This document shows, piece by piece, positions 1 through 7,176 of a DNA stretch of 13,987 nucleotides. Numbering within the stretch: the stretch's first letter is position 1; the number at the start of each line of letters is the position of its first letter. A model generated the notes under the pieces. The model searched no databases, was not told where the DNA came from, and saw only the letters and a program-made list of their open reading frames with translations. Both the position numbers and the translations under genes were made by a program. Source of the stretch: DATKMG01 sp035541995. Lineage in GTDB: Bacteria > Acidobacteriota > Terriglobia > Versatilivoradales > Versatilivoraceae. The stretch lies in assembly GCA_035541995.1 (NCBI GenBank), contig DATKMG010000300.1:1-13987 (forward strand), read 5' to 3'.

Positions 1-1153
1 CGAAACTGTTTACCATAATCTCCTCCAACTGCTCATTGACTGTCCGGAGGTTCCAGAAGAACCCTTGTCGATCCTGGACCCATTCGAAGTAAGAGACCGT
101 CACGCCGCCTGCATTGGCTAGGATGTCCGGGATGATAAAAATCTTTTTGTTATAGAGAATGTCGTCAGCTTGCGCCGTGGTAGGGCCGTTGGCACCTTCA
201 CAAATAATCTTGGCCTGGATCCGGTCAGCATTTTGGCTGGTGATCTGGTTTTCGGTAGCCGCCGGAAGCAGGATGTCGCAAGGTTGCTCCAGGATCTCCG
301 CTCCTGAAATGGGCTCAGCATCCGGAAATCCGACAACAGTCTTGGCATCCTGGCAGTGGGTCATCATTCGGCTGATGTTAATCCCCAGAGGGTTATAAAT
401 GCCACCATTAATATCCGAGACTCCAATGATGCGGTAGCCCGCCTCATAGAGGAATCGGGCTGCCATGGAACCGACGTTTCCGCAACCCTGGATGATCACC
501 CGGGTGTTCTCCCTCTTCATTCCGAAGCGCGATATGGCCCGATCACAAACGATCATGCAGCCGCGCCCGGTGGCTTCACGGCGACCTAATGATCCACCCA
601 AGTCGATCGGCTTACCAGTCACAACTGCGGTGACTGTGTGGCGGACATGCATGGAATAGGTATCCATAATCCATGCCATGACCCGTTCATCGGTGTTGAT
701 GTCGGGAGCCGGAACATCCCGCTCCGGACCAATTATATCGATTAAAGACGCCGTGTAACGACGAGTGACCCTCTCCAATTCACTCAGCGAGAGCTTCTTG
801 GGATCACAAACGATCCCGCCTTTGGCGCCGCCAAAGGGGATATTGACTACCGCACACTTCCAGGTCATCCATGCAGCTAAAGCTCGAACTTCGTCCAAAT
901 TGACGTCTGGGGCATAGCGAATTCCTCCTTTGGCAGGTCCCCGGGCCATGTTGTGCTGCACCCGGTATCCCTTGAATACCTTGAGCCTGCCGTCATCCAT
1001 GTGCACCGGTAGAGACACCGTAATTTCCCGATCCGGCGCAATGAGAACCTCGTAAAGCCCTTGGTCCAACTTCAGCTTCTCGGCAGCAATGTTGAAACGC
1101 GATACCATGGCCTCGAAAGGATTGGTTTCGACGGTGGGTTCGAGCTGCTCCAT
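1..1153 (-). CDS. gdhA: Glu/Leu/Phe/Val dehydrogenase (glutamate dehydrogenase), C-terminus cut by window edge
   Basis: Catalyses reversible oxidative deamination of glutamate to 2-oxoglutarate and ammonia in the cytoplasm, linking amino-acid and central carbon metabolism. The open frame gives 384 residues with no stop before base 1; the family usually has about 410-430, so roughly 30-40 residues are missing. The N-terminal substrate domain has GPAKGGIRY (72-80) with K75, W98-K99, and the active-site motif PFGGAKGG (106-113) with catalytic K111. The dinucleotide domain has the Rossmann loop GCGNVG (223-228). D247, at the expected end of the second strand, favours NAD over NADP (inference). 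The start is the ATG at 1153: GGAGG lies 5 bases upstream, and the frame is closed by TAG 34 codons further up. Family assignment is secure. Glutamate is the likeliest substrate, but leucine or valine dehydrogenase cannot be wholly excluded by eye. Confidence 0.95.
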   Translation of the reverse strand, partial: MEQLEPTVETNPFEAMVSRFNIAAEKLKLDQGLYEVLIAPDREITVSLPVHMDDGRLKVFKGYRVQHNMARGPAKGGIRYAPDVNLDEVRALAAWMTWKCAVVNIPFGGAKGGIVCDPKKLSLSELERVTRRYTASLIDIIGPERDVPAPDINTDERVMAWIMDTYSMHVRHTVTAVVTGKPIDLGGSLGRREATGRGCMIVCDRAISRFGMKRENTRVIIQGCGNVGSMAARFLYEAGYRIIGVSDINGGIYNPLGINISRMMTHCQDAKTVVGFPDAEPISGAEILEQPCDILLPAATENQITSQNADRIQAKIICEGANGPTTAQADDILYNKKIFIIPDILANAGGVTVSYFEWVQDRQGFFWNLRTVNEQLEEIMVNSF

Positions 1154-1283
1154 GAGAGCCTCCAGTTTTCCTGTACTCGTCAACTCAGACACGGTGTATG
1201 TTTCCAATTGGGTTTGGATGTCCGGCTCCGCCAGTGGCCCACGTCGCACTGCAGCCTAATAGCATAGGTTGCCGGTTAAACAA

Positions 1284-1297
1284 CTTGCTCGAGCAAG
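1284..1297. repeat. Perfect 14-bp palindrome upstream of gdhA
   Basis: CTTGCTCGAGCAAG reads the same on both strands. It lies about 130 bases upstream of the gdhA start and abuts the only sigma-70-like hexamers I see there. A dimeric repressor or activator site is possible. As RNA it could form a 5-bp stem with a TCGA loop, but neither strand has a clear T-run after it, so a terminator is less likely. Confidence 0.4.
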
Positions 1298-1581
1298 AAA
1301 CCTCTCGTGGCCTTGACCGGCCACCCGGCCTGAAACAAGTTCAATCTTGATCCAAACCTGAGGGTCCTAAGTATAGAAGAGCGCAAAATCGGGAATCAAG
1401 TGAAAGTCGCGGGATTCAGTGATTGGTCGCTGAGGAAGTTGATAACTCAAGCGCCGCCGAGAAATTATCAGGTTTCCGTGGAGATCGGACAGCCTCGCAC
1501 CTGTATTACCCTTCCACTCCCTGCATTGGTTGCCGTAAATGGATGGAAAACCCAGTCAGCAAGGCCCCATGTTAAAGCTCT

Positions 1582-1600
1582 GAAAAAGCCTGAGCGGCTT
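1582..1600 (-). terminator. Possible rho-independent terminator of lpxC
   Basis: On the minus strand the sequence reads AAGCC, GCTCA loop, GGCTT, then further T residues (TTTTTC counted after GGC). It lies about 55 bases past the lpxC stop codon. The stem has only 5 bp with two A-T pairs, so it is weak, but its place and the T-run fit a terminator. Confidence 0.4.
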
Positions 1601-1652
1601 ACCTAGATTAACGAGGGATTCTGTCCGCGCTGCAGCCGGGGATTCCTCCGGG

Positions 1653-2606
1653 TCACGCACGATCTTGTCCGATATGACTGGCCAAGCCAGTCAGACCCAA
1701 ATCAATGGGTCCACGGTCCTTCGAGAGCCGTTTCGAGGGAGCAGCAGGCCAAATCTCTTCAGAGCTTCTCAACTTCCACAAGGAGGGTGCTCCAAGGATT
1801 TTTGACACGAGCTGGGTGTGCATGGCATGCCCGGCTTTGTGGGCTACAATCCGCCCGATCAGCGGGTATCCAATCAGTGAAAGATCCCCAATGTTATCAA
1901 GAATTTTATGCCGCACAAACTCATCCTTGAACCTCAAGGTATTGCTCAATATCCCTGTTTCGGTTAGCACGACGGCATTTTCCAACGACCCCCCTCGAAC
2001 CAGGCCATTCCTCCGAAGTTCTTCCACTTCGTGAAAGAATCCAAAGGTCCTGGCCGGAGCAATCTCTTTGCTAAACGCAGCTGCCGACGCTTCAAACTGG
2101 AAGATCTGTCTGCCTATCAGCGGATGGGTGAAATCGATGGAATAGGTAATCTGAAATGAATCAGCAGGAAATACGGAGATCCTTTTGTCGCGATTTCTCA
2201 AATGAACGGCCTTCTCAATCACCAGATACTTCCTCGGTACGGCCTGACGCCTGAGTCCGACTTCCTGGATTCTCTCAACGAAGTTCAGAGCGCTTCCATC
2301 AAGGATCGGGACTTCCAGGTTGTCCAATTCGATGAAGACATTGTCGATACCAAAGATATAGAGCGAAGAAAGCAAATGTTCAACTGTAGAGATCAGCACT
2401 CCTTTCTTCATTAAAGTGGTTGCGTAGGCGACGCGGGCGACATTTCTAATGTTGGCCTCGACACAGAAGTCGTCTAGATCCACCCTCTTGAAAACCACAC
2501 CGGTACCTGGAGGGGCCGGATTGAGCTTCAGAGTCACAGGGGCTCCAGTATGGAGCCCGATCCCTGAGAAGCAAATTGGAGCCTCTACAGTCTGTTGGAA
2601 ATCCAA
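1653..2606 (-). CDS. lpxC: UDP-3-O-acyl-N-acetylglucosamine deacetylase LpxC
   Basis: Zinc hydrolase that removes the acetyl group from UDP-3-O-acyl-GlcNAc, the committed step of lipid A synthesis in the cytoplasm. The 317 residues are close to the usual 300-310. Family landmarks seen: GIGLHTG (15-21), ISTVEHLLSSL (72-82) with catalytic E76 and zinc ligand H77, VPILDGSA (99-106), ARTFGF (185-190), HKILDNIGDL (233-242) with zinc ligands H233 and D237, and H260 in AGHAMH as the expected acid catalyst. The start is a TTG: GGAGGT sits 5 bases upstream, and the next residues (DFQQTVEAP) match the family's N-terminus. The C-terminal tail (about 290-317) is polar and somewhat longer than usual. It stands alone, divergent from the SUF operon, rather than in an envelope gene cluster. 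Confidence 0.96.
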   Translation of the reverse strand: MDFQQTVEAPICFSGIGLHTGAPVTLKLNPAPPGTGVVFKRVDLDDFCVEANIRNVARVAYATTLMKKGVLISTVEHLLSSLYIFGIDNVFIELDNLEVPILDGSALNFVERIQEVGLRRQAVPRKYLVIEKAVHLRNRDKRISVFPADSFQITYSIDFTHPLIGRQIFQFEASAAAFSKEIAPARTFGFFHEVEELRRNGLVRGGSLENAVVLTETGILSNTLRFKDEFVRHKILDNIGDLSLIGYPLIGRIVAHKAGHAMHTQLVSKILGAPSLWKLRSSEEIWPAAPSKRLSKDRGPIDLGLTGLASHIGQDRA

Positions 2607-2930
2607 GATTGACCTCCGCCACTTCGGAGCAGAATGATAATCAAGTCCGGATCAATTTACTGTGCAAGACAGGCACCACATCCTGCTTTTTAAACTAAGT
2701 TGTTTTATCCTAACGAGTTTCAAACGGAAATGCTAGCCTTTGACTCTTCTATTTGTCTCAATTTATCCACATTGATCAACGCAAATCGTCGCTTTCCCAC
2801 CATTAACTGGAATCTTCAATGATGCAGTTCCGGAGATGGAGAGGCACTGCCTTGAGACCTCCAAGGCTGTAATCTCGAGTACGGCGCTTAATCGCTTTTT
2901 TGTATCAAGAAATGCAGGTAAAAAGAAAAC

Positions 2931-2959
2931 TTGACAAGCGCAGGGAAGCATCATAATTT
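2931..2959 (+). promoter_or_regulatory. Sigma-70-type promoter of the Rrf2-SUF operon
   Basis: The -35 box is a perfect TTGACA (2931-2936). A 17-base spacer leads to TAATTT (2954-2959); CATAAT (2952-2957), at a 15-base spacing, is a better hexamer at a poorer distance. Transcription would start near 2965, giving a leader of about 30 bases before the ATG at 2996. Confidence 0.75.
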
Positions 2960-2960
2960 A

Positions 2961-2985
2961 ATAGCCGACCGAATTGGTCGTAGTT
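2961..2985 (+). promoter_or_regulatory. IscR type-1-like operator overlapping the transcription start
   Basis: The core is an inverted repeat, CGACC (2966-2970), GAATT, GGTCG (2976-2980). Placed on the E. coli IscR type 1 consensus, recalled from the literature, the left half ATAGCCGAC matches at every position and the centre fits. The two arm positions that differ (T to C, A to G) change symmetrically, so the dyad is kept. The outer right arm diverges. By my count 19 of 25 positions agree. Its place just after the -10 box suits repression by the regulator encoded next to it. Confidence 0.65.
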
Positions 2986-2995
2986 AACATTCGAT

Positions 2996-3514
2996 ATGCT
3001 AAAGCTATCAAAAAGAGTTGATTACGGTTTGATGGCCCTGATGCATCTGGCACAGATCCCGGATAGGGCTGCTTGCAGTGCCCGGGAGATCTCTGAAACA
3101 TACCGAATCCCGGCCGAGCTGATGGCAAAGATCCTTCAGAGGCTTACAAAGAAAAGGATCCTCGTTTCTCAGCACGGAATCTCAGGCGGGTATTCTCTAG
3201 CCAGCCCCGCAGGCACGATTAGTGCAGCCTCGGTCATTGAGGCCCTGGAAGGTCCTCTTTCCATGACCAATTGCGTTTCCGGCGAGAGCTATTGCACTCA
3301 GTTCGACCGATGCAATGTCAAGACCCCCCTTCAGAGATTGCATGAGGGAGTCATCCAGATGTTAGGACAATTGACGATTGAGCAAATGGTTCAGCAATGG
3401 CCAATTGAATTGAGGCTTCCCTTCCCAGTGGAGAAACCTCAAAGTCGCGGTCCAGCCCAGCCTATTCGAAAGGTTGAGCCAGAACCGGCGTTGCCAGTAC
3501 TTCAGGATGTTTGA
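2996..3514 (+). CDS. Rrf2 family (IscR/SufR-type) iron-sulfur-sensing transcriptional regulator
   Basis: 172 residues. An N-terminal winged helix-turn-helix (about 1-80) shows the Rrf2 pattern: LSKRVDYGLMALMHLA (4-19), the recognition region SAREISETYRIPAELMAKIL (28-47), and the wing GISGGYSLASP (61-71). Cysteines C93, C100 and C106 form a probable [2Fe-2S] site. The spacing is C-x6-C-x5-C, against C-x5-C-x5-C in E. coli IscR, and K109 stands where IscR has its histidine ligand. A proline-rich tail (about 135-172) goes beyond the usual domain. The ATG at 2996 is the only start after an in-frame TAG and has no clear Shine-Dalgarno site. It is first gene of the SUF operon, directly behind an IscR-like operator, so it probably represses its own operon when clusters are plentiful (inference). 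Confidence 0.9.
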   Translation: MLKLSKRVDYGLMALMHLAQIPDRAACSAREISETYRIPAELMAKILQRLTKKRILVSQHGISGGYSLASPAGTISAASVIEALEGPLSMTNCVSGESYCTQFDRCNVKTPLQRLHEGVIQMLGQLTIEQMVQQWPIELRLPFPVEKPQSRGPAQPIRKVEPEPALPVLQDV

Positions 3515-3570
3515 TGGTGTTGCGCCAGTTTTTGCGGCCGTCATTGAAATGAATAAGGAGATGAAAATAG

Positions 3571-5019
3571 ATGGTTACAGCTACGAATACGATCGAGGAA
3601 TTAGCCAATCGCGAATACAAGTACGGGTTCGTCACTGAAATTGATGCAGATGCGGTACCTAAAGGCCTAAATGAAGAAATCATCGGGATAATCTCGGCTA
3701 AAAAGAAGGAACCGCAATTCATGCTGGATTGGCGCCTCAAGGCATATCAGCATTGGCTGACCATGAAAGAGCCCACCTGGGCCAATGTTCATCATCCACC
3801 GATCGATTACCAAGGTATCGTCTATTACTCGGCCCCCAAAAACAATAAGGATCGGCCCAAAAGTCTGGATGAAGTGGATCCCGAGCTTCTCAAAACCTAC
3901 GACAAATTGGGGATCTCACTGAGAGAACAGGAGCGGCTCAGTGGGGTGGCGGTGGACGCCGTTTTTGACAGCGTCTCAGTGGCCACTACGTTTAAGGTGA
4001 AACTGGCTGACTTAGGAATCATCTTTTGTTCATTCTCGGAAGCGGTTCAAGTACATCCGGAATTGGTAAAGAAGTACCTGGGATCTGTCGTTCCTTACAC
4101 CGACAATTTCTTTGCCACCCTCAACTCAGCGGTGTTCAGCGACGGCTCTTTCTGTTATGTCCCCAAGGGGGTCCGTTGTCCCATGGAACTGTCCACGTAT
4201 TTCCGCATCAACGCCGCAAATACGGGGCAGTTTGAACGCACTCTAATCATTGCCGATGAGGGGGCGTACGTCAGCTATCTGGAAGGATGTACCGCTCCAG
4301 TTCGGGACGAAAATCAACTGCATGCCGCAGTGGTAGAGCTGGTGGCCCTCGACAATGCCCAGATTAAGTACTCCACGGTCCAAAACTGGTATCCGGGAGA
4401 CAAAGAGGGCAAGGGCGGTATTTATAATTTTGTAACAAAACGCGGCAAGTGTTTGGGGGTCAACTCTAAGATCTCGTGGACTCAGGTGGAGACTGGTTCC
4501 GCGATAACCTGGAAATACCCCGGTTGTATTCTCCAAGGGGACAACTCAATCGGTGAATTCTATTCAGTGGCCTTAACCAACAACTACCAGCAGGCCGACA
4601 CCGGAACCAAAATGATTCATATCGGGAAGAACACCCGAAGTACCATCGTCGCCAAGGGAATTTCGGCAGGCCACGGGCAGAATACCTACCGAGGACTGGT
4701 TAAGATCCTGAAAGGTGCCGATCACGCGCGCAATTTCTCCCAGTGTGACTCGCTTTTGTTGGGAGACAAGTGCGGCGCCCATACGTTCCCTTACATCGAA
4801 GTCAAGAACAGTACAGCCAGGATGGAGCATGAGGCTTCCACTTCCAAGATTGGAGAGGACCAGATTTTTTACTGCAAGCAACGGGGGATCTCGGCGGAGG
4901 ATGCGGTTTCGATGATTGTCAACGGGTTCTGCAAGGAAGTCTTTCGCGAATTGCCCATGGAGTTTGCCGTGGAGGCTCAGAAGCTGCTGGGTGTCAGCCT
5001 CGAAGGCAGTGTTGGATAA
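3571..5019 (+). CDS. sufB: Fe-S cluster assembly scaffold protein SufB
   Basis: Core subunit of the cytoplasmic SufBC2D complex on which nascent clusters form. The 482 residues are normal for the family. The N-terminal part (about 10-100) is the usual YKYGFVTEI...GLNEEII stretch; the rest is the beta-helix core and C-terminal helices. C401 in SLLLGDKCGAHTFPY aligns with the catalytic cysteine of E. coli SufB (C405), and EASTSKIGEDQ follows. AAGGAG about 12 bases upstream supports the ATG at 3571; another ATG between them is out of frame. It follows the regulator after 56 bases and precedes sufC by 28, consistent with one transcript. Nothing is broken or missing. Confidence 0.98.
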   Translation: MVTATNTIEELANREYKYGFVTEIDADAVPKGLNEEIIGIISAKKKEPQFMLDWRLKAYQHWLTMKEPTWANVHHPPIDYQGIVYYSAPKNNKDRPKSLDEVDPELLKTYDKLGISLREQERLSGVAVDAVFDSVSVATTFKVKLADLGIIFCSFSEAVQVHPELVKKYLGSVVPYTDNFFATLNSAVFSDGSFCYVPKGVRCPMELSTYFRINAANTGQFERTLIIADEGAYVSYLEGCTAPVRDENQLHAAVVELVALDNAQIKYSTVQNWYPGDKEGKGGIYNFVTKRGKCLGVNSKISWTQVETGSAITWKYPGCILQGDNSIGEFYSVALTNNYQQADTGTKMIHIGKNTRSTIVAKGISAGHGQNTYRGLVKILKGADHARNFSQCDSLLLGDKCGAHTFPYIEVKNSTARMEHEASTSKIGEDQIFYCKQRGISAEDAVSMIVNGFCKEVFRELPMEFAVEAQKLLGVSLEGSVG

Positions 5020-5047
5020 TATATCACTTAACTGGAGAAAACCAAGG

Positions 5048-5818
5048 ATGCTGGAAATTCGCAATCTGCATGCAAAGGTCGAAAACAAACCAATCCTCAA
5101 AGGCATTGACTTGAAGGTCAAAGTTGGCGAAATCCACGCCATTATGGGGCCCAACGGTTCGGGGAAAAGTACGCTGGCACAGGTTCTGGCAGGGCGTGAG
5201 TCCTATGAGGTGACGGAGGGCGAAGTCCTGTTTGACGGGAAAGACTTGTTGGGGCTGGCGCCAGAGGACAGGGCCCGTGAAGGGATCTTCATGGCGTTTC
5301 AATATCCCGTGGAAATTCCCGGTGTCAGCAACACTTATTTCCTCAAAGCAGCTTTGAACGCTATCAGGAAGAATCGCGGGCAGCCGGAGCTTGATGCCAT
5401 GGACTTTCTCAAGCTGGTCAGGGAAAAGATGAAGCTGGTTGAAATGGACGAAAGCCTCATCAATCGGCCGGTGAATGAAGGATTCTCCGGCGGTGAAAAA
5501 AAGCGCAATGAGATTTTTCAGATGGCCGTGCTGGATCCGAGGCTGGCAATTCTGGATGAGACCGATTCAGGACTGGATATTGATGCCTTGAAGATCGTTG
5601 CCAACGGAGTCAACATTCTCCATACCGCACATCGGGCTGTCATCGTCATAACTCATTATCAACGCCTCCTCAATTTCATTGTTCCCGACTTCGTTCATGT
5701 GCTGGTCAATGGCCGCATCGTAAAATCAGGCGGCAAAGAGCTGGCATTAGAGTTGGAAGAGAAGGGTTACGGATGGCTTGAGGATGAAGTGGCCACTGCC
5801 CAGGTACTCGGTTCTTAA
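5048..5818 (+). CDS. sufC: Fe-S cluster assembly ATPase SufC
   Basis: ABC-type ATPase subunit of SufBC2D; ATP hydrolysis drives shape changes that expose the assembly site. It is soluble and not a transporter. 256 residues. Walker A is GPNGSGKST (34-42) with K40, the signature is FSGGEKKR, Walker B is LAILDETDSGLD, and the switch histidine is in VITHYQ. DETDSGLD, rather than the DEPTSALD of most ABC proteins, is typical of SufC. The frame is open back to 4916 inside sufB, but the domain begins MLEIRNLHA at 5048, with GGAG 9 bases upstream, so the upstream extension is not real coding. It is followed 17 bases later by sufD. Confidence 0.98.
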   Translation: MLEIRNLHAKVENKPILKGIDLKVKVGEIHAIMGPNGSGKSTLAQVLAGRESYEVTEGEVLFDGKDLLGLAPEDRAREGIFMAFQYPVEIPGVSNTYFLKAALNAIRKNRGQPELDAMDFLKLVREKMKLVEMDESLINRPVNEGFSGGEKKRNEIFQMAVLDPRLAILDETDSGLDIDALKIVANGVNILHTAHRAVIVITHYQRLLNFIVPDFVHVLVNGRIVKSGGKELALELEEKGYGWLEDEVATAQVLGS

Positions 5819-5835
5819 GGGAGAAAACCATAATC

Positions 5836-7176
5836 ATGATCAGTCTGACAACGGAAAAAGAATTGTACCAATCTCAGTTCGCAAGCATGGAAAAGAGCTT
5901 GAGGAATGAGCCCACCTGGCTGGCGGGTATTCGCAAAGCGGCCATGGATCGTTTTCTTTCCGTAGGCTTTCCCACAACCCACGATGAAGATTGGCGGTTT
6001 ACCAGTGTGGCCCCGATTTCCAGAATCCCGTTCAAGCTAGCCAGCAGTTTCTCCCACCGGCAGGCGTTGACGGCCCTCCCCGCCCTGACGTTCGGAAGTT
6101 TGCCTGGACCTCAGATTGTTTTTGTAAATGGCGAGTTTGCACCGAAGTTATCGACGTTAGTCGGCTCCAGGGATGACGTCCAGGTCGAAAGCTTGGAATC
6201 CGTATTAAATTCGCAGCCGGAACTGCTGTCAAACCACCTTTGCCGGCATGCTGGCTACGACGAGCACGCCTTTGTCGCGTTGAACACCGCTTTCTTCAGA
6301 AAAGGGGCTGTGGTACAGATCGGGAAGAACCGCCTGGTGGAACAGCCAATCCACATTCTATATATTTCGACTAGGCTGGAAGAACCCGTGGTTTCTTACC
6401 CGCGGAATCTCATCCTTGCAGAATCGAACAGCCAGGCCAGAATCCTGGAGAGTTACGTAAGCGTTGGCAATGGTGTCCATTTAAATAATGCCGTGACCGA
6501 GATTGTCCTGGCAGAAAATGCCATTCTGGACCATTACTGCTTTCAACAGGAAAGCCTGGAGGCCTTTCACATAGCCACCCTCGATGTTCATCAGTCTCGC
6601 GTCAGCAATTTCTCCACCCACTCCATCTCTCTGGGCGGAGCGCTGGTCCGCAATGATGTTAACGTGGTCCTGGATGGCGAGGGAGGGGAAGCCCTGTTGA
6701 ACGGGCTCTATGTCGTCAGAGGACAGCAGCATGTGGACAATCACACCCGCATTGAGCATGCCAAACCTCATTGCAGCAGCCGCGAACTGTATAAGGGCAT
6801 TTTGGATGAGAGGGCCAGGGCGGTCTTTAACGGGAGGATCATTGTCCGTCCGGGGGCTCAAAAGACCGATTCCAAACAGACCAACAGGAATCTCCTTCTT
6901 TCTGAGGAGGCATTGGCCAACACGAACCCGCAACTGGAGATTTATGCTGACGACGTCAAATGCACACATGGCGCCACGGTAGGGCAGTTATCGGCAGAGG
7001 CACTCTTCTATCTGCGGTCCCGAGGGATTGATTTGGAGACGGCTCGGAACATCCTGACTTATGCGTTTGCCAGCGAACTCACCAACCGGATCAAAATCTC
7101 TTCCCTCCGGGAAGGCCTGGAAAAGATTCTCTTTCGGGATCTTCCTGGTTTCCAGGAATTAAAAGAGTCTTTATGA
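5836..7176 (+). CDS. sufD: Fe-S cluster assembly protein SufD
   Basis: Partner of SufB in the SufBC2D scaffold, needed for iron entry and complex formation. 446 residues, within the family range. The N-terminal helical part includes PTTHDEDWRFTSVAP (46-60), a family hallmark. The beta-helix follows, and the C-terminal core has DDVKCTHGATVGQL, in which H378 aligns with the functional histidine of E. coli SufD (H360). AAGGGAG lies 12 bases before the ATG, a little far. The stop overlaps the sufS start (ATGA), implying translational coupling. Sequence similarity to SufB is confined to the C-terminal core, as expected of paralogues. Confidence 0.97.
   Translation: MISLTTEKELYQSQFASMEKSLRNEPTWLAGIRKAAMDRFLSVGFPTTHDEDWRFTSVAPISRIPFKLASSFSHRQALTALPALTFGSLPGPQIVFVNGEFAPKLSTLVGSRDDVQVESLESVLNSQPELLSNHLCRHAGYDEHAFVALNTAFFRKGAVVQIGKNRLVEQPIHILYISTRLEEPVVSYPRNLILAESNSQARILESYVSVGNGVHLNNAVTEIVLAENAILDHYCFQQESLEAFHIATLDVHQSRVSNFSTHSISLGGALVRNDVNVVLDGEGGEALLNGLYVVRGQQHVDNHTRIEHAKPHCSSRELYKGILDERARAVFNGRIIVRPGAQKTDSKQTNRNLLLSEEALANTNPQLEIYADDVKCTHGATVGQLSAEALFYLRSRGIDLETARNILTYAFASELTNRIKISSLREGLEKILFRDLPGFQELKESL

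Larger units (their letters stand above)
1154..1652. other. Intergenic gap between gdhA and lpxC
   Basis: About 500 bases with no convincing gene. It should hold the gdhA promoter and leader (minus strand) and the 3' end of the lpxC transcript. I see a perfect palindrome at 1284-1297 and a weak terminator hairpin at 1586-1600. A 68-codon plus-strand frame (1400-1606) has no ribosome-binding site and no recognisable composition, so I do not call it. A poor sigma-70-like pair on the minus strand (TTGTTT, 16 bases, TATTAG; about 1257-1284) could serve gdhA. Confidence 0.5.
2607..2995. other. Divergent control region between lpxC and the Rrf2/SUF operon
   Basis: 389 bases that must hold the lpxC promoter (minus) and the operon promoter (plus). 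The plus-strand promoter and operator at 2931-2985 are clear. For lpxC I find no convincing hexamer pair, although the stretch at 2690-2760 is AT-rich. A 6-bp hairpin, GCCTTG/CAAGGC with a 7-base loop, lies at 2849-2867. A 63-codon minus-strand frame (2763-2954) overlaps the promoter and has no family features, so I leave it out. Confidence 0.6.

Noticed and set aside
1400..1606. 68-codon plus-strand frame in the gdhA-lpxC gap
   Set aside because: No ribosome-binding site, no family resemblance, and it overlaps the lpxC terminator candidate.
2763..2954. 63-codon minus-strand frame upstream of the Rrf2 gene
   Set aside because: It overlaps the strong plus-strand promoter and lacks any start signal or domain pattern.
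4916..5047. Longer SufC starting inside sufB
   Set aside because: It would translate sufB codons in another frame; the ABC domain begins at 5048 behind its own GGAG.
4573..5154. 193-codon minus-strand frame opposite sufB/sufC
   Set aside because: It is antisense to well-conserved sufB/sufC codons and has no domain pattern or start signal.
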